Part shown: positions 52,338-61,527 of the stretch, in pieces
Position numbering within the stretch: position 1 is the first letter of the stretch
Layout of the letters: every line of letters begins with the position of its first letter
NCBI RefSeq assembly: GCF_031732815.1
Contig: NZ_JAVMKF010000303.1
Coordinates: 6,141-70,140, forward strand
Reading direction: 5' to 3'
Length of the DNA stretch: 64,000 nt
Source of the DNA: Accumulibacter sp031732815
Lineage (GTDB): Bacteria > Pseudomonadota > Gammaproteobacteria > Burkholderiales > Rhodocyclaceae
Notes under the pieces: model-generated
Told to the model about the DNA's origin: nothing
Databases searched by the model: none
Seen by the model: only the letters and a program-made list of their open reading frames with translations
Program-made: the position numbers and the translations under genes

Positions 52338-52832
52338 TCAGCGCCGACCGGGCTCGTCAGATCGCGCGTTGCGCGCTGCGCGGAGACCGTTCTGCAATCG
52401 ATCCATGGCTTCGTTGGCCAGGCGGTCGGCACGTTCGTTGCCGATGTCACCAGCATGTCCTTTCACCCATATCCACCTTACCTTGTGCTCACTACACAGT
52501 TTGTCCAGACGCTGCCAGAGGTCTGCGTTCTTTACTGGGTTCTTCTCAGCGGTCAGCCATCCGTTGCGCTTCCAATTACCTATCCAATCGCTGATGCCCT
52601 TTTGCACATACTGCGAATCGGTATGCAGATCGACCGTACATGATCGGGTGAGCGCCTGAAGTGCGCAGATGGCGGCGGTAAGCTCCATCCGGTTGTTCGT
52701 CGTATTCGCTTCGCTGCCACACAGTTCCTTCTCTTGTCCGTTTGCCATCAGGAGGACGCCCCAGCCGCCCGGGCCGGGGTTGCCGCGGCAGCCACCGTCG
52801 GCGTAAATCCTGACCAGCACCTCACTGTTCAT
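52338..52832 (-). CDS. rnhA: Ribonuclease HI
   Basis: Degrades RNA in RNA-DNA hybrids. The 164-aa protein has all four catalytic acids: Asp in YADGGCRGNPGPGGWG, Glu in NNRMELTAAI, Asp in LHTDSQYV and Asp in NERADRLANEA. It overlaps the end of the methyltransferase gene by 11 bases. Confidence 0.97.
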   Translation of the reverse strand: MNSEVLVRIYADGGCRGNPGPGGWGVLLMANGQEKELCGSEANTTNNRMELTAAICALQALTRSCTVDLHTDSQYVQKGISDWIGNWKRNGWLTAEKNPVKNADLWQRLDKLCSEHKVRWIWVKGHAGDIGNERADRLANEAMDRLQNGLRAARNARSDEPGRR

Positions 52833-53547
52833 GCAGTTCGCCCTCCTTCTGACTGACGATGGAGAGCCCTTTGCGCGCCGCTCGTGCGCGCTTCCAGCCG
52901 GGAAGGATCAGGCGCATGCCATGCACGCGTTTGACGGCGCAGACAAGGTAGACGCCGCCCGCAAAGGCCCACCAGCGACAACCCAGAGTCTCCATCAACT
53001 GCCAGCGTCGCAACCAGCGTTCGCGCTCGAAAGGCGGCGCATAGCAACCGAAGGCCGCTCGGTCGACCTCGAAGCCAAGCAACTGCAGCCAGTCCTTCAG
53101 GCGCAGGACGGACAGGTAGGCTCCATTCCAGGGGAACTGCGCGGAACGCCCGGCGAGTCGTCGACGCAGGCCCCAGATCGAGAGCGGATTGAAGCCGCTG
53201 ATCACCAACATGCCTTCTGGAATCAGCACACGCTCGACTTCGCGTAGTATCTGGTGTGGGTCATCGTGAAACTCGACGACGTGTGGCATGACGATGAGAT
53301 CAATGCTATGGGCGGCGAAAGGTATTTGTCGCAGGTCGCAGCGGACATCGGCATCGCCTGTCTCATCGACCGTCTGGCGTAGTGGGATACGGTTCTGCGC
53401 CAACAGGTTGCACTGCGGCAAACCGAGCTGCAAGGCGTTGTAGCCGAAAACGTCGGCCACCGCGCTGCTTATCATGTCCTGCTCCCAGGCCATGACGTAA
53501 CGCCCTTGTGGGCTCTGCAGCCAGGCTTCCAGGCCGGGATTTGACAT
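52822..53547 (-). CDS. SAM-dependent methyltransferase (YafS-like)
   Basis: A 241-aa class I methyltransferase. The late Rossmann strands are seen in DLRQIPFAAHSIDLIVMPHV and EVERVLIPEGMLVISGFNP; the usual glycine-rich SAM motif I is poorly kept. The substrate is unknown. The gene order gloB/methyltransferase/rnhA/dnaQ is the same as gloB-yafS-rnhA-dnaQ in E. coli. ATG 53547 (MSNPGLEAWLQSPQGRY) was chosen; the longer open frame to 53796 would run through the gloB start on the other strand. Confidence 0.88.
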   Translation of the reverse strand: MSNPGLEAWLQSPQGRYVMAWEQDMISSAVADVFGYNALQLGLPQCNLLAQNRIPLRQTVDETGDADVRCDLRQIPFAAHSIDLIVMPHVVEFHDDPHQILREVERVLIPEGMLVISGFNPLSIWGLRRRLAGRSAQFPWNGAYLSVLRLKDWLQLLGFEVDRAAFGCYAPPFERERWLRRWQLMETLGCRWWAFAGGVYLVCAVKRVHGMRLILPGWKRARAARKGLSIVSQKEGELHEQ

Positions 53548-53574
53548 TCTCAGTGGTTCTTCCACAATGGGCAC

Positions 53575-54336
53575 ATGTTCGACATCATTCAGATTCCGGC
53601 GTTCAAGGATAACTACATCTGGCTCCTGCGCAAGGGTCGGCAGGCCGTCGTTGTGGACCCGGGTGATGCACAGCCGGTTCTTGAAGCGCTCGCGCGCGAG
53701 TCTCTGCAACTCACTGACATTCTCATTACCCATCATCACGCCGATCACCAGGGCGGCGTCGGCGGGCTGCTGGCGCGCTACCGGGCCGAAGTCCACGGCC
53801 CGTCAAGCGAAACGATTACCGGCTTGACGCAGCCGTTGCAGGGTGGGGAGACGGTCCAGCTCGCTTCGCTTGGTATCTCATTCGAAGTGTTGGCGCTACC
53901 TGGGCACACCCGCGGACACTTGGCGTATTATGGCGCAGGCTGCCTTTTTTGTGGCGATACCCTCTTTGGCGGGGGGTGCGGCCGTGTTTTCGAAGGTACG
54001 GCCGAGCAGATGTTTGCTTCGCTGACTCGCCTGGCGGCGCTGCCGGACGAAACGGCGGTTTACTGCGCGCACGAGTATACCGAGGCCAACCTGCGCTTTG
54101 CGCTCGCCGTCGAACCGGGGAATGATCGTCTGCGCAGGCGGGTTGATGAGGTCGGGCTGGCGCGCGCCAAGGCGTCCTCGACGATCCCATCGACGATTGG
54201 CCTGGAGAAGGAGAGCAATCCCTTCTTGCGGTGTCATGTGCCGGAAGTCATTGTTGCCGCTCGTCGTCGCGTTGTCGGGGTGACCGACGGGCCGGCCGTG
54301 TTTGCTGCGCTGCGTAACTGGAAGAACGTTTTCTGA
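53575..54336 (+). CDS. gloB: Hydroxyacylglutathione hydrolase (glyoxalase II)
   Basis: Hydrolyses S-lactoylglutathione in methylglyoxal detoxification. The 253-aa metallo-beta-lactamase-fold protein has the THHHADH metal motif at 52-58, the third histidine in LPGHTRGH, the bridging aspartate in FCGDTLFGGGCGR and HEYTEANLRFA, followed by the glyoxalase-II C-terminal helices. The start is 27 bases from the divergent methyltransferase start. Confidence 0.96.
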   Translation: MFDIIQIPAFKDNYIWLLRKGRQAVVVDPGDAQPVLEALARESLQLTDILITHHHADHQGGVGGLLARYRAEVHGPSSETITGLTQPLQGGETVQLASLGISFEVLALPGHTRGHLAYYGAGCLFCGDTLFGGGCGRVFEGTAEQMFASLTRLAALPDETAVYCAHEYTEANLRFALAVEPGNDRLRRRVDEVGLARAKASSTIPSTIGLEKESNPFLRCHVPEVIVAARRRVVGVTDGPAVFAALRNWKNVF

Positions 54337-54342
54337 GCCGCG

Positions 54343-54768
54343 TCAGGCATCGTCCGGTCGATGGTCCGAGTGCTTGCTTGCCTGTCGCGCACGGCTGATC
54401 GTGTCGAGGACCTTGCCCGGTTTAAACGGCTTGATGATGAATCCGCCAGCTCCGCTCTGAATCGATTCGCGGACATTGTCAACGCTGGGACTACCCGTGA
54501 TCATGACGACGGCGATCTGCGGGTGCATCGCCTTGATCGCCTGCAAGGCTTCGAGGCCGTCCATCTCGGGCATCATCAAGTCCATGCAAACGACGTCCGG
54601 GCGCAGGCGTTCGGCCAGTTCAAGGGCGACGACACCGTTTTTCGCTTCACCGACGACATCGTAGTCGCCATTGCGCAGAATGCTGCGCAGCAGCGTCCGG
54701 ACCACGTCATTGTCGTCTACGATCAGCACCTTCGGCCGATTTGACGGCGCAGCATTCGCGTTCTTCAC
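54343..54768 (-). CDS. Single-domain response regulator
   Basis: A 141-aa receiver without an output domain. The acid pair is in LIVDDND, the phospho-acceptor is Asp63 in VCMDLMMPEMDG, and the lysine is in FIIKPFKPG. It differs from the cheY at 25.9 kb and has no adjacent kinase, so its partner is unknown. It is convergent with gloB (six bases between stops) and divergent from the DUF748 gene. Confidence 0.92.
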   Translation of the reverse strand: MKNANAAPSNRPKVLIVDDNDVVRTLLRSILRNGDYDVVGEAKNGVVALELAERLRPDVVCMDLMMPEMDGLEALQAIKAMHPQIAVVMITGSPSVDNVRESIQSGAGGFIIKPFKPGKVLDTISRARQASKHSDHRPDDA

Positions 54769-54892
54769 TTGCCAACCTCGTTCAGCTTCTGCCCTTTCCG
54801 AGTAGACCGACGCATGTTGGCGCGGGGCCAGTGCGGCAGAAACCTCTTCGTGCTAAATTGAAGCCTTTCCAGTTCACTCCAGCCTCGCCGAA

Positions 54893-57800
54893 ATGTCTGA
54901 CAACAAACCGCCCGCCACGGCGAAAGCCCGCGTGAACATCAAGAAAGCAGGGCTGTATGTGGTCCTGGCCCTGTTCGTCATCGGTGCCCTAGGTTTTCTT
55001 GTCCTGCCTCCGGTGGTCAGCTCCTTGCTGACCGACCAGCTCTCCAGAGTTCTGCACCGCCCGGTCGAGGTCGGAAGCGTGAGCATAAACCCGTACACAC
55101 TGTCTGCGCAAGTTGCCGGTCTGCGCGTTGGCGAAAAGGGCGGTGGGCCGGCGGTAGTCAGCTTCGAGACTCTGTTTGTCGATGTTGCCTGGGGCTCACT
55201 GCTGCGCGGCGGGCCGGTGGTCAGCGAGGTGAGCCTGGTTGCGCCCATGGTGAGGTTGGTTCGCCTGCCCGATGGTCGCCTCAATTTCAGCGATTTGATC
55301 GACGAGTTCATGGCGAGACCGGAGACGAACGATCCGACCCCGCGCTTCTCGATCAACAACATCAAGGTCAGCGGTGGCAAGGTCGAGTTCGACGACCAGA
55401 TGCTGGCGGAAAGCCATCTGATCAGCGACATCAACATCGGCCTGCCTTTCATCTCCACCTTGCCGGATTCCAGCGAGATTTTCGTCGAGCCGGTGTTCTC
55501 AGCGTCGATCGACGGCGCGCCGCTGGCCGTACAGGGCCGGAGCAAACCGTTCGCCGACTCGCAGGAGAGCGAAATCACATTCGCTCTGCATGCGGTTCAA
55601 GTGGGCAGATACCTCGGCTACTCACCGGTTCGCCTGCCGATCAAAGTTCTCTCGGGGGTGCTCGACGGTGACCTGAAGATCGTTTTCAAACGCAATCGCG
55701 AAGAAGGTCCGTCGCTCAGCCTGGCGGGAACAGCGGCGCTGGCTGATCTTGCCGTGCAGGATACCGGCGGCGCACCTCTGCTCGCGCTGAAGCGTCTGGA
55801 AGTATCGGCGGCCTCGCTTGATCCATTCCGTCGACGCTTTGCCGTCGATCGGATTGCCGTTGATTCGCCTGAAATCCACGCACGCGTAGGTCGCCAGGGT
55901 GAGGTCAACTGGATCGAGTACTTCAAACAGGAGAGTGTTGCACGGCGGGCGTCTTCCGCCGAGACCGCAGCACCGGCAGCGGCGCCACCGGTCGAGTGGT
56001 CACTGGCTGAGGTGAAGATCTCCGGTGGTACCTTGCGCTGGCTGGACGAGTCGCACGGCACTCCTTTCAAGGCGAGTGTCGAGGGTGTTGAAGTCAACTT
56101 GGGGAAACTCGACAGCCGGGGTGGCCAACCGACTACGTTCGACGCGGCCTGGCGTGTTGATTTCGCCCAATGGCTGAAGACCGACGCAGTTGCCGTTCGT
56201 GGCGGGCGGCTTGATCTGGTCAAGCGCGAGATCACGATCGAGGAAGTCAGCTCGCGTACGGCGCGTGTCCTGCTGCGGCGAACCTCTGATGGTCGGATCG
56301 AATTCGTCCCACCGCCGCAGTTGCGTGCGGTTGCGGCGGCGCGGACTGATCCGCAGGGGCCATGGAAGATTGTTGTCAGCAAGTATCGTGGCGATGATCT
56401 TGCAGTGCGCTTTGAGGATGCGGCGGTTTCGCCGGTGGTGACGCACACTATCGAGGGGATGAATCTCCTGCTGGAGAATGTTTCGAGCGATCTGGCGCAG
56501 AAGATGCGGCTATCGACGCGTTTTCGCCTGAACCGCAAAGGGGAGGTTGACTTGGCGGGGAATGTTCGTCCGTCGCCGCTCGATGTCGACCTCAAGCTGG
56601 CGCTTAAGACGGTCGAGTTGCTGCCCCTGCAACCGTACTTCACCGAGCGACTGAACATCGACCTGACGCGCGGGCAGGTGACGCTGGCTGGCAATGCGCA
56701 GTTGCGCCAGACGAATTCCGGCGCTTTCGAGGCTGGCAAACTGAGCGGCGGATTCTCCGGTCAGATCACAGTGGGCGATCTGCAAGCGGTAGACAAGCTC
56801 AACTCGGCTGACTTCGTGAAGTGGAAGTCGCTGTACTTCGGTCAGATTGACGCCAGGTTGAACCCGAATTCGCTGTCGATCGGTCAGGTTGCGCTGGCCG
56901 ATTTCTTCGCTCGCGTGATCGTCAGTCGTCAAGGCGAACTGAACCTTCTTCAGATCGTTCGGCAGCCCGAGACGCGCGCCGCGCCGGCTCCGGCGGCGAG
57001 GGTTGCGACCAAGGTGGCGAGTGGCAAGGCGACGGCGGCAAATGCGGCGAGCGAGCCGGCGCTGCCACCGATCAGCATCGGCAAGGTCACCTTGCAGGGC
57101 GGCGACATCAGGTTTACCGACAACTTCGTCAAGCCCAACTATTCGGCGAATCTGCGCCAGGTTGGGGGAACGATCAGCGGCCTGTCATCAGCCCCGAATA
57201 CGGTGGCCAGCCTTGATCTACGCGGCACCTACGACAACATCGCGCCGCTGACCATCGCCGGTCAGCTCAATCCGCTGGCCAGCACCCCCTCGCTCGACTT
57301 GCAGGCCGATGTCAAGGGAATAGAGATGACCTCGCTCTCGCCCTACTCGGGCAAGTATGCCGGCTACGCGATCGAGAAAGGCAAGCTTTCGCTTTTTGTC
57401 AAATACAAGATCAATGACCGGCAACTGAGTGCGGAGAACCGCATCTTCCTCGATCAGCTGACCTTTGGGAGCCCGGTTGAGAGCCCGGACGCGACGAAAC
57501 TCCCGGTGACGCTTGCCGTCGCGCTGCTGAAGAACCGAAACGGCGAGATCGATATCAATCTGCCGATTTCAGGTTCGCTTGACGATCCTGAGTTCAGCGT
57601 GGGCGGGCTGATCGTCAAGGTCGTAGTCAATCTGCTGGGCAAAGCGCTCACCTCACCGTTCGCCTTGCTGGGCGCTGTCTTCGGTAGCGGCGAGGAGTTG
57701 TCCAGCCTGGATTTCGACTCCGGGCGCGCCGCAATAGGCGGCGACGCGGCACAGCGACTCGACAAACTCGGCAAGGCGCTGCTCGACCGACCGGCACTCA

Positions 57801-58267
57801 AGCTCGAGATCCAGGGCACAGCTGATCCGGAAGCGGATTCGGAGGGCTTGAAACGAGATCGCCTCGAGCGCAAGGTCAAGGCGCTGCAGCGCGAGGAGCT
57901 GACCCGGAAGGCCGTGCAATCCGGCTCGGCCGACGAGATCGTGGTTTCGGCCAAGGACTATCCTGTCCTCCTCGAACGCGTCTATCGCAACGAGAAGTTT
58001 CCCAAACCGCGCAACTTCGTCGGCTTGGTCAAAGGTCTGCCAGGTAGTGAAATGGAAAAGCTGATCCTCGCCAACTCGAGCATCGACGAGGAAGATCTGC
58101 GCGACCTGGCCGATCGGCGGGCAAAGGCGGTACGCGACTGGTTGCTGGCGCACGACGTTCCCGGCGAGCGCGTCTTCCTTTTGCCGGGCAAAGTAGGGTC
58201 GTCGGATGTCAAGAGTGAGCCGGCTGCCCCCACCAAGGGCGGCCGTACCGTCTTTTCGCTAAGGTAG
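54893..58267 (+). CDS. DUF748 (AsmA-like) envelope protein
   Basis: A 1124-aa protein with one N-terminal membrane helix (AGLYVVLALFVIGALGFLVL, residues about 20-40), then a long periplasmic region of repeated beta-rich segments typical of the DUF748/AsmA-like group. Members of the wider AsmA superfamily are thought to bridge the inner and outer membranes for lipid movement; a direct role for this gene is inference. The last 160 residues include LKLEIQGTADPEADSEGLKR and a helical stretch resembling an OmpA-like end. It stands alone between the response regulator and bamD. Confidence 0.85.
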   Translation: MSDNKPPATAKARVNIKKAGLYVVLALFVIGALGFLVLPPVVSSLLTDQLSRVLHRPVEVGSVSINPYTLSAQVAGLRVGEKGGGPAVVSFETLFVDVAWGSLLRGGPVVSEVSLVAPMVRLVRLPDGRLNFSDLIDEFMARPETNDPTPRFSINNIKVSGGKVEFDDQMLAESHLISDINIGLPFISTLPDSSEIFVEPVFSASIDGAPLAVQGRSKPFADSQESEITFALHAVQVGRYLGYSPVRLPIKVLSGVLDGDLKIVFKRNREEGPSLSLAGTAALADLAVQDTGGAPLLALKRLEVSAASLDPFRRRFAVDRIAVDSPEIHARVGRQGEVNWIEYFKQESVARRASSAETAAPAAAPPVEWSLAEVKISGGTLRWLDESHGTPFKASVEGVEVNLGKLDSRGGQPTTFDAAWRVDFAQWLKTDAVAVRGGRLDLVKREITIEEVSSRTARVLLRRTSDGRIEFVPPPQLRAVAAARTDPQGPWKIVVSKYRGDDLAVRFEDAAVSPVVTHTIEGMNLLLENVSSDLAQKMRLSTRFRLNRKGEVDLAGNVRPSPLDVDLKLALKTVELLPLQPYFTERLNIDLTRGQVTLAGNAQLRQTNSGAFEAGKLSGGFSGQITVGDLQAVDKLNSADFVKWKSLYFGQIDARLNPNSLSIGQVALADFFARVIVSRQGELNLLQIVRQPETRAAPAPAARVATKVASGKATAANAASEPALPPISIGKVTLQGGDIRFTDNFVKPNYSANLRQVGGTISGLSSAPNTVASLDLRGTYDNIAPLTIAGQLNPLASTPSLDLQADVKGIEMTSLSPYSGKYAGYAIEKGKLSLFVKYKINDRQLSAENRIFLDQLTFGSPVESPDATKLPVTLAVALLKNRNGEIDINLPISGSLDDPEFSVGGLIVKVVVNLLGKALTSPFALLGAVFGSGEELSSLDFDSGRAAIGGDAAQRLDKLGKALLDRPALKLEIQGTADPEADSEGLKRDRLERKVKALQREELTRKAVQSGSADEIVVSAKDYPVLLERVYRNEKFPKPRNFVGLVKGLPGSEMEKLILANSSIDEEDLRDLADRRAKAVRDWLLAHDVPGERVFLLPGKVGSSDVKSEPAAPTKGGRTVFSLR

Positions 58268-58307
58268 GTGGCACGCCACGCTTCGCGCAGGCGCGCTGCG
58301 CGGAAGC

Positions 58308-59105
58308 TTACCAGAGCCTCCACCAAGGTGCCTGGTTTTGCGCCAAGCCACGCGTATAGTACTCGCTTTGCGGGAAATTCTTGCGCATGACGCGATTGGC
58401 ATCGTCGCGCAAATCGGTCAGGCCAAGCGCATCGTAAGCGCTGACCATGATGAACAAAGCCTCTTCATTAGCCGGGGTATCGGGGTAGTTCTTTACCGCG
58501 TATTGCGCCCGGTTCGCCGCCGCCAGATAGGCGCCGCGCTTCATGTAATAGCGTGCCACATGCAACTCGAGGCGGGCCAGCGCATTGACCAGGTATTTCA
58601 TCCGCATCAGTGCGTCGGGCGTGTACTTGCTGTCGGGAAAACGGGTGACCAGTTCCTTGAAGGCGTCGAACGATTCGCGCGCACCTTTCGGGTCGCGCTC
58701 GCTCATGTCCTGGCTGCTGATTGCTCCCAGAATTCCCTGGTCTTCGTTGAAATTGATCAGGCCGCGCAGGTAGTGCACATAATCCACATTCGGATGGTTT
58801 GGATGCAGCTTGATGAAGCGGTCGCAGGCGGCAAGTGCCGAGGCCGGTTCGAAGTCCTTCCAGTAGGCGTAAGCAATTTCGATCTGCGCTTGCTGGGCGT
58901 ACCTCCCGTAGGGGTAGCGCGATTCGAGCTTTTCAAAGTACTTGATGGCCTTGGCGTACGAGCCCTCGTTCAGCGCGTCCTTGGCTTCCGTATAGAGCTT
59001 GTTTGCCGACCAGCCGGCAGTTTCATCCTTCTCAGCTGGCAACAGCCCGCAGCCAGCGATGAGCGAGGTTACGATAAACGCTGTGATAAGGGCTAAACTA
59101 CGCAT
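58308..59105 (-). CDS. bamD: Outer membrane protein assembly factor BamD
   Basis: Essential lipoprotein of the BAM complex. The 265-aa protein has a lipobox (LIAGCGLLP, Cys about 18) and tetratricopeptide-type helical repeats (YTEAKDALNEGSYAKAIKYF; YPYGRYAQQAQIEIAYAYWK) ending at about 245. ATG 59105 (MRSLALITAFIV) gives the signal peptide; the open frame to 59147 is less likely. It is divergent from rluD, whose possible first ATG shares the same CATG palindrome. Confidence 0.95.
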   Translation of the reverse strand: MRSLALITAFIVTSLIAGCGLLPAEKDETAGWSANKLYTEAKDALNEGSYAKAIKYFEKLESRYPYGRYAQQAQIEIAYAYWKDFEPASALAACDRFIKLHPNHPNVDYVHYLRGLINFNEDQGILGAISSQDMSERDPKGARESFDAFKELVTRFPDSKYTPDALMRMKYLVNALARLELHVARYYMKRGAYLAAANRAQYAVKNYPDTPANEEALFIMVSAYDALGLTDLRDDANRVMRKNFPQSEYYTRGLAQNQAPWWRLW

Positions 59106-59124
59106 GATGGGGAAGCCAGAGAAA

Positions 59125-60261
59125 ATGGAAGCGCCGGCTGGCGCCACGCGCCGGGTAACGGAGGCGCCCGATTATAGCGCAAACGCCCGAGTTGCCTTCA
59201 GCGTGCCGGTGGAATGCGCAGGTTGGCGTCTTGATCAGGTTCTCGCCCGTTTGCTGGCCGATCACTCGCGCAGCCGCTTGCAGACCTGGGTGCGGGCAGG
59301 GCGGGTAGCTGTTGCCGGCGTACCGACTGTCGAGCCTCGGCGCAAGCTTTGGGGCGGCGAACTGATCGAACTCGCCGAGGCGCCCGATGAACGGCGCGCG
59401 CCGGCAACTCCTGAGAACATGCCGCTGCGCATAGTCTTCGAGGACGACAGTCTGCTGGTTCTCGACAAGCCGCCCGGGTTGGTTGTCCACCCAGGCAATG
59501 GCAACTGGCAAGGCACCCTGCTCAACGCGCTGTTGCACCACGCACCACAACTCGACCTCTTGCCGCGGGCGGGAATCGTCCATCGTCTCGACAAGGACAC
59601 CTCGGGTTTGCTGGTAGTCGCCAAGACGCTCGAGGCGCAAACCCATCTCGTCCGCCAGTTGCAGGCGCGCAGCGTGCAGAGGCTTTATCGGGCGTTGGTA
59701 CACGGCGTGCTCAGGCAGGCCGGCACCGTCGATGCGCCGATTGGCCGCCACCCTGCGGTGCGCACGCGGATGGCTGTAGTCAGCAGCGGCAAGCCGGCAC
59801 GGACTGCATATCGCGTGCTCGAACATTTTCTCGCCTGCAGCTTGATCGAGTGTGCGCTGGAAACTGGGCGGACGCATCAGATCCGGGTGCATATGACGGC
59901 CATTGGCCATCCGTTGATCGGCGATCCGGTCTACGCCGGCAGTCGCGGCCGGACATCGCTGCACAGTTTGCTGCCGCGCCAGGCGTTGCATGCCTGGCGC
60001 CTGGCTTTGAGCCATCCGCAACATGGGAAAGCGATGGCGTGGACCTCGGATCTGCCTGACGACTTGCTCGCGGTGATTGAACGCTTGCGCCGCCAAGCGA
60101 CCGCCGCCGGTGGCCACGGTGCGCGCCGCGCGCTGTCGGCGGGCGGAGAGACCGAGCTTGCCGCTTGCCGGCTGGGCAGCCGGGCTTTGGCGCCAGCGCT
60201 CGCCGGCGCAGAGGAGGATGGCGTGGGCGGTTGGGAAGACGAGGAGAGCGGTGACCAGTAG
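59125..60261 (+). CDS. rluD: Ribosomal large subunit pseudouridine synthase RluD
   Basis: Makes pseudouridines in helix 69 of 23S rRNA. The 378-aa protein has an S4 domain (GWRLDQVLARLLADHSRSRL) and the catalytic domain with Asp in HRLDKDTSGLLVVAK. The C-terminal 50 residues (after LLAVIERLRRQ) are a Gly/Ala/Glu-rich tail that E. coli RluD lacks. The start is uncertain: ATG 59104 and 59107 are also in frame, and 59125 is chosen for the GGAAG upstream. Divergent bamD and downstream pgeF are the usual neighbours. Confidence 0.92.
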   Translation: MEAPAGATRRVTEAPDYSANARVAFSVPVECAGWRLDQVLARLLADHSRSRLQTWVRAGRVAVAGVPTVEPRRKLWGGELIELAEAPDERRAPATPENMPLRIVFEDDSLLVLDKPPGLVVHPGNGNWQGTLLNALLHHAPQLDLLPRAGIVHRLDKDTSGLLVVAKTLEAQTHLVRQLQARSVQRLYRALVHGVLRQAGTVDAPIGRHPAVRTRMAVVSSGKPARTAYRVLEHFLACSLIECALETGRTHQIRVHMTAIGHPLIGDPVYAGSRGRTSLHSLLPRQALHAWRLALSHPQHGKAMAWTSDLPDDLLAVIERLRRQATAAGGHGARRALSAGGETELAACRLGSRALAPALAGAEEDGVGGWEDEESGDQ

Positions 60262-61054
60262 CCGCAGCGACTGGCTCGTCGCCGAGTGGCCGGCACCGCG
60301 AGCGGTGCGTAGCCTGTTGACGACGCGGTCGGGCGGCGTCAGTCGCCCTCCCTTTGCCAGCCTCAATCTTGGCGATCATGTCGGCGACGACGCTCTGGCG
60401 GTTAGCATCAATCGGCAGCGCTTGGCCGCCCACCTGCCGGCTGCTCCGCGTTGGCTGCAGCAGGTGCACGGTACGAGTGTCGTCGAGGTGCATGGCGGGG
60501 AAGAAGAATCAGCAACGCCGCGCGCGGATGCGGCGCTGACGCGCGTTCCGGGAGTGGTCTGCGGCGTGCTGACAGCCGATTGTCTGCCGTTGCTACTGTG
60601 TGATCGTCCCGGTAGCGTCGTCGCTGCGGTACACGCCGGATGGCGGGGCTTGCTGGCGGGTGTCGTACAAACAACGGTTCGAGCGATGGCGGTCGACGGC
60701 AGAGATCTGCTGGCCTACCTCGGCCCGGCGATCGGGCCGCAGGCATTCGTCGTCGGTGACGAGGTGCGCAGCGCTTTTGTCGATTCGGCAGGGCGCTCTG
60801 CGGCTGCCTTCCGGCCACTTGCCGCGGACTGCCGCACGGCGGCGTCGGCGGGCGAGGCGAGCGGTCGAACGGAGTCGCAGTTCTGGCTGGCTGACCTCTA
60901 TCTGCTGGCACGTCAGGCGTTGGCCGAGGTCGGCGTCGAGACCAGCTTCGGCGGAGAACACTGTACAGTGAGTGACGCGCGGCGCTTCTTTTCCTACCGT
61001 CGCGACGGAGCGACCGGGCGGATGGCCTCGCTGATCTGGCTGGCGACCGACTGA
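60251..61054 (+). CDS. pgeF: Purine nucleoside phosphorylase-like protein PgeF/YfiH (laccase domain)
   Basis: Member of the DUF152 multicopper-fold family, described as a peptidoglycan-editing or purine nucleoside enzyme. The 267-aa protein has the family's metal-ligand segments: CGVLTADCLPLL, HAGWRGL and YLGPAIGPQAF. It starts at GTG 60251, overlapping the rluD stop by 11 bases, with GAGGAGAG upstream, so the two genes are translationally coupled. Confidence 0.92.
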   Translation: MTSSRSDWLVAEWPAPRAVRSLLTTRSGGVSRPPFASLNLGDHVGDDALAVSINRQRLAAHLPAAPRWLQQVHGTSVVEVHGGEEESATPRADAALTRVPGVVCGVLTADCLPLLLCDRPGSVVAAVHAGWRGLLAGVVQTTVRAMAVDGRDLLAYLGPAIGPQAFVVGDEVRSAFVDSAGRSAAAFRPLAADCRTAASAGEASGRTESQFWLADLYLLARQALAEVGVETSFGGEHCTVSDARRFFSYRRDGATGRMASLIWLATD

Positions 61055-61273
61055 TCAGTCGGCCGGTGGACGCGAACCGCCGTGCTCCTCGTGGGTGGCC
61101 GGCCGGCGGTTCTCCACGCGCCGTCGGCGCGCTGATCGGGAGAATAGCCAGACGAGCAGCGCAACCGGCAGCAAGCCATAGAAAACAAAGCTCAGCGTGG
61201 CGGCGACGAGATTGTTTTCGGTCAGCGCCATGAGCAGGGTCACGTAAAGCCAAGCTATTGCGACGATGTGCAT
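61055..61273 (-). CDS. Small two-helix membrane protein
   Basis: A 72-aa protein with two hydrophobic segments (IAWLYVTLLMALTE; LSFVFYGLLPVALLVWLF), then a strongly basic stretch (SRSARRRR) and a polar tail. It follows the positive-inside pattern with both ends in the cytoplasm. I do not recognise a family; similar small proteins occur near this locus in Betaproteobacteria, as far as I recall. Its stop directly abuts that of pgeF. Confidence 0.72.
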   Translation of the reverse strand: MHIVAIAWLYVTLLMALTENNLVAATLSFVFYGLLPVALLVWLFSRSARRRRVENRRPATHEEHGGSRPPAD

Positions 61274-61396
61274 CGGGCGAGATTATACGGTGCCGGAGCG
61301 GGGGCGGCGGTGTGTACGGGGGCGCTTGTCGTCTGCTGCACGCCTGGCTGGCAGGGTCGGCAGGCAACTGTACATCGTCATATCGCCAATTGTTTA

Positions 61397-61425
61397 TTGA
61401 CAGGCCCGATGCTGCAATGCAGAAT
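61397..61425 (+). promoter_or_regulatory. Sigma-70 promoter of phaB
   Basis: A perfect -35 TTGACA (61397-61402) lies 17 bases before CAGAAT (61420-61425). The predicted start is about 95 bases before the phaB ATG. Confidence 0.65.
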
Positions 61426-61527
61426 CGCCGGTCGGGGCGATCGGCCCTGACCGTAGGGGATTGCAGTGTATGGGTGGCGGTGCCTTGCCGCAGCTCGTCT
61501 CATTCGTCAACAGGAAAGGAAAGAACT

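Noticed and set aside
52822..53796. Longer form of the methyltransferase starting at 53796
   Set aside because: The extra 83 residues run antisense through the gloB start and show no similarity; ATG 53547 gives a normal length.
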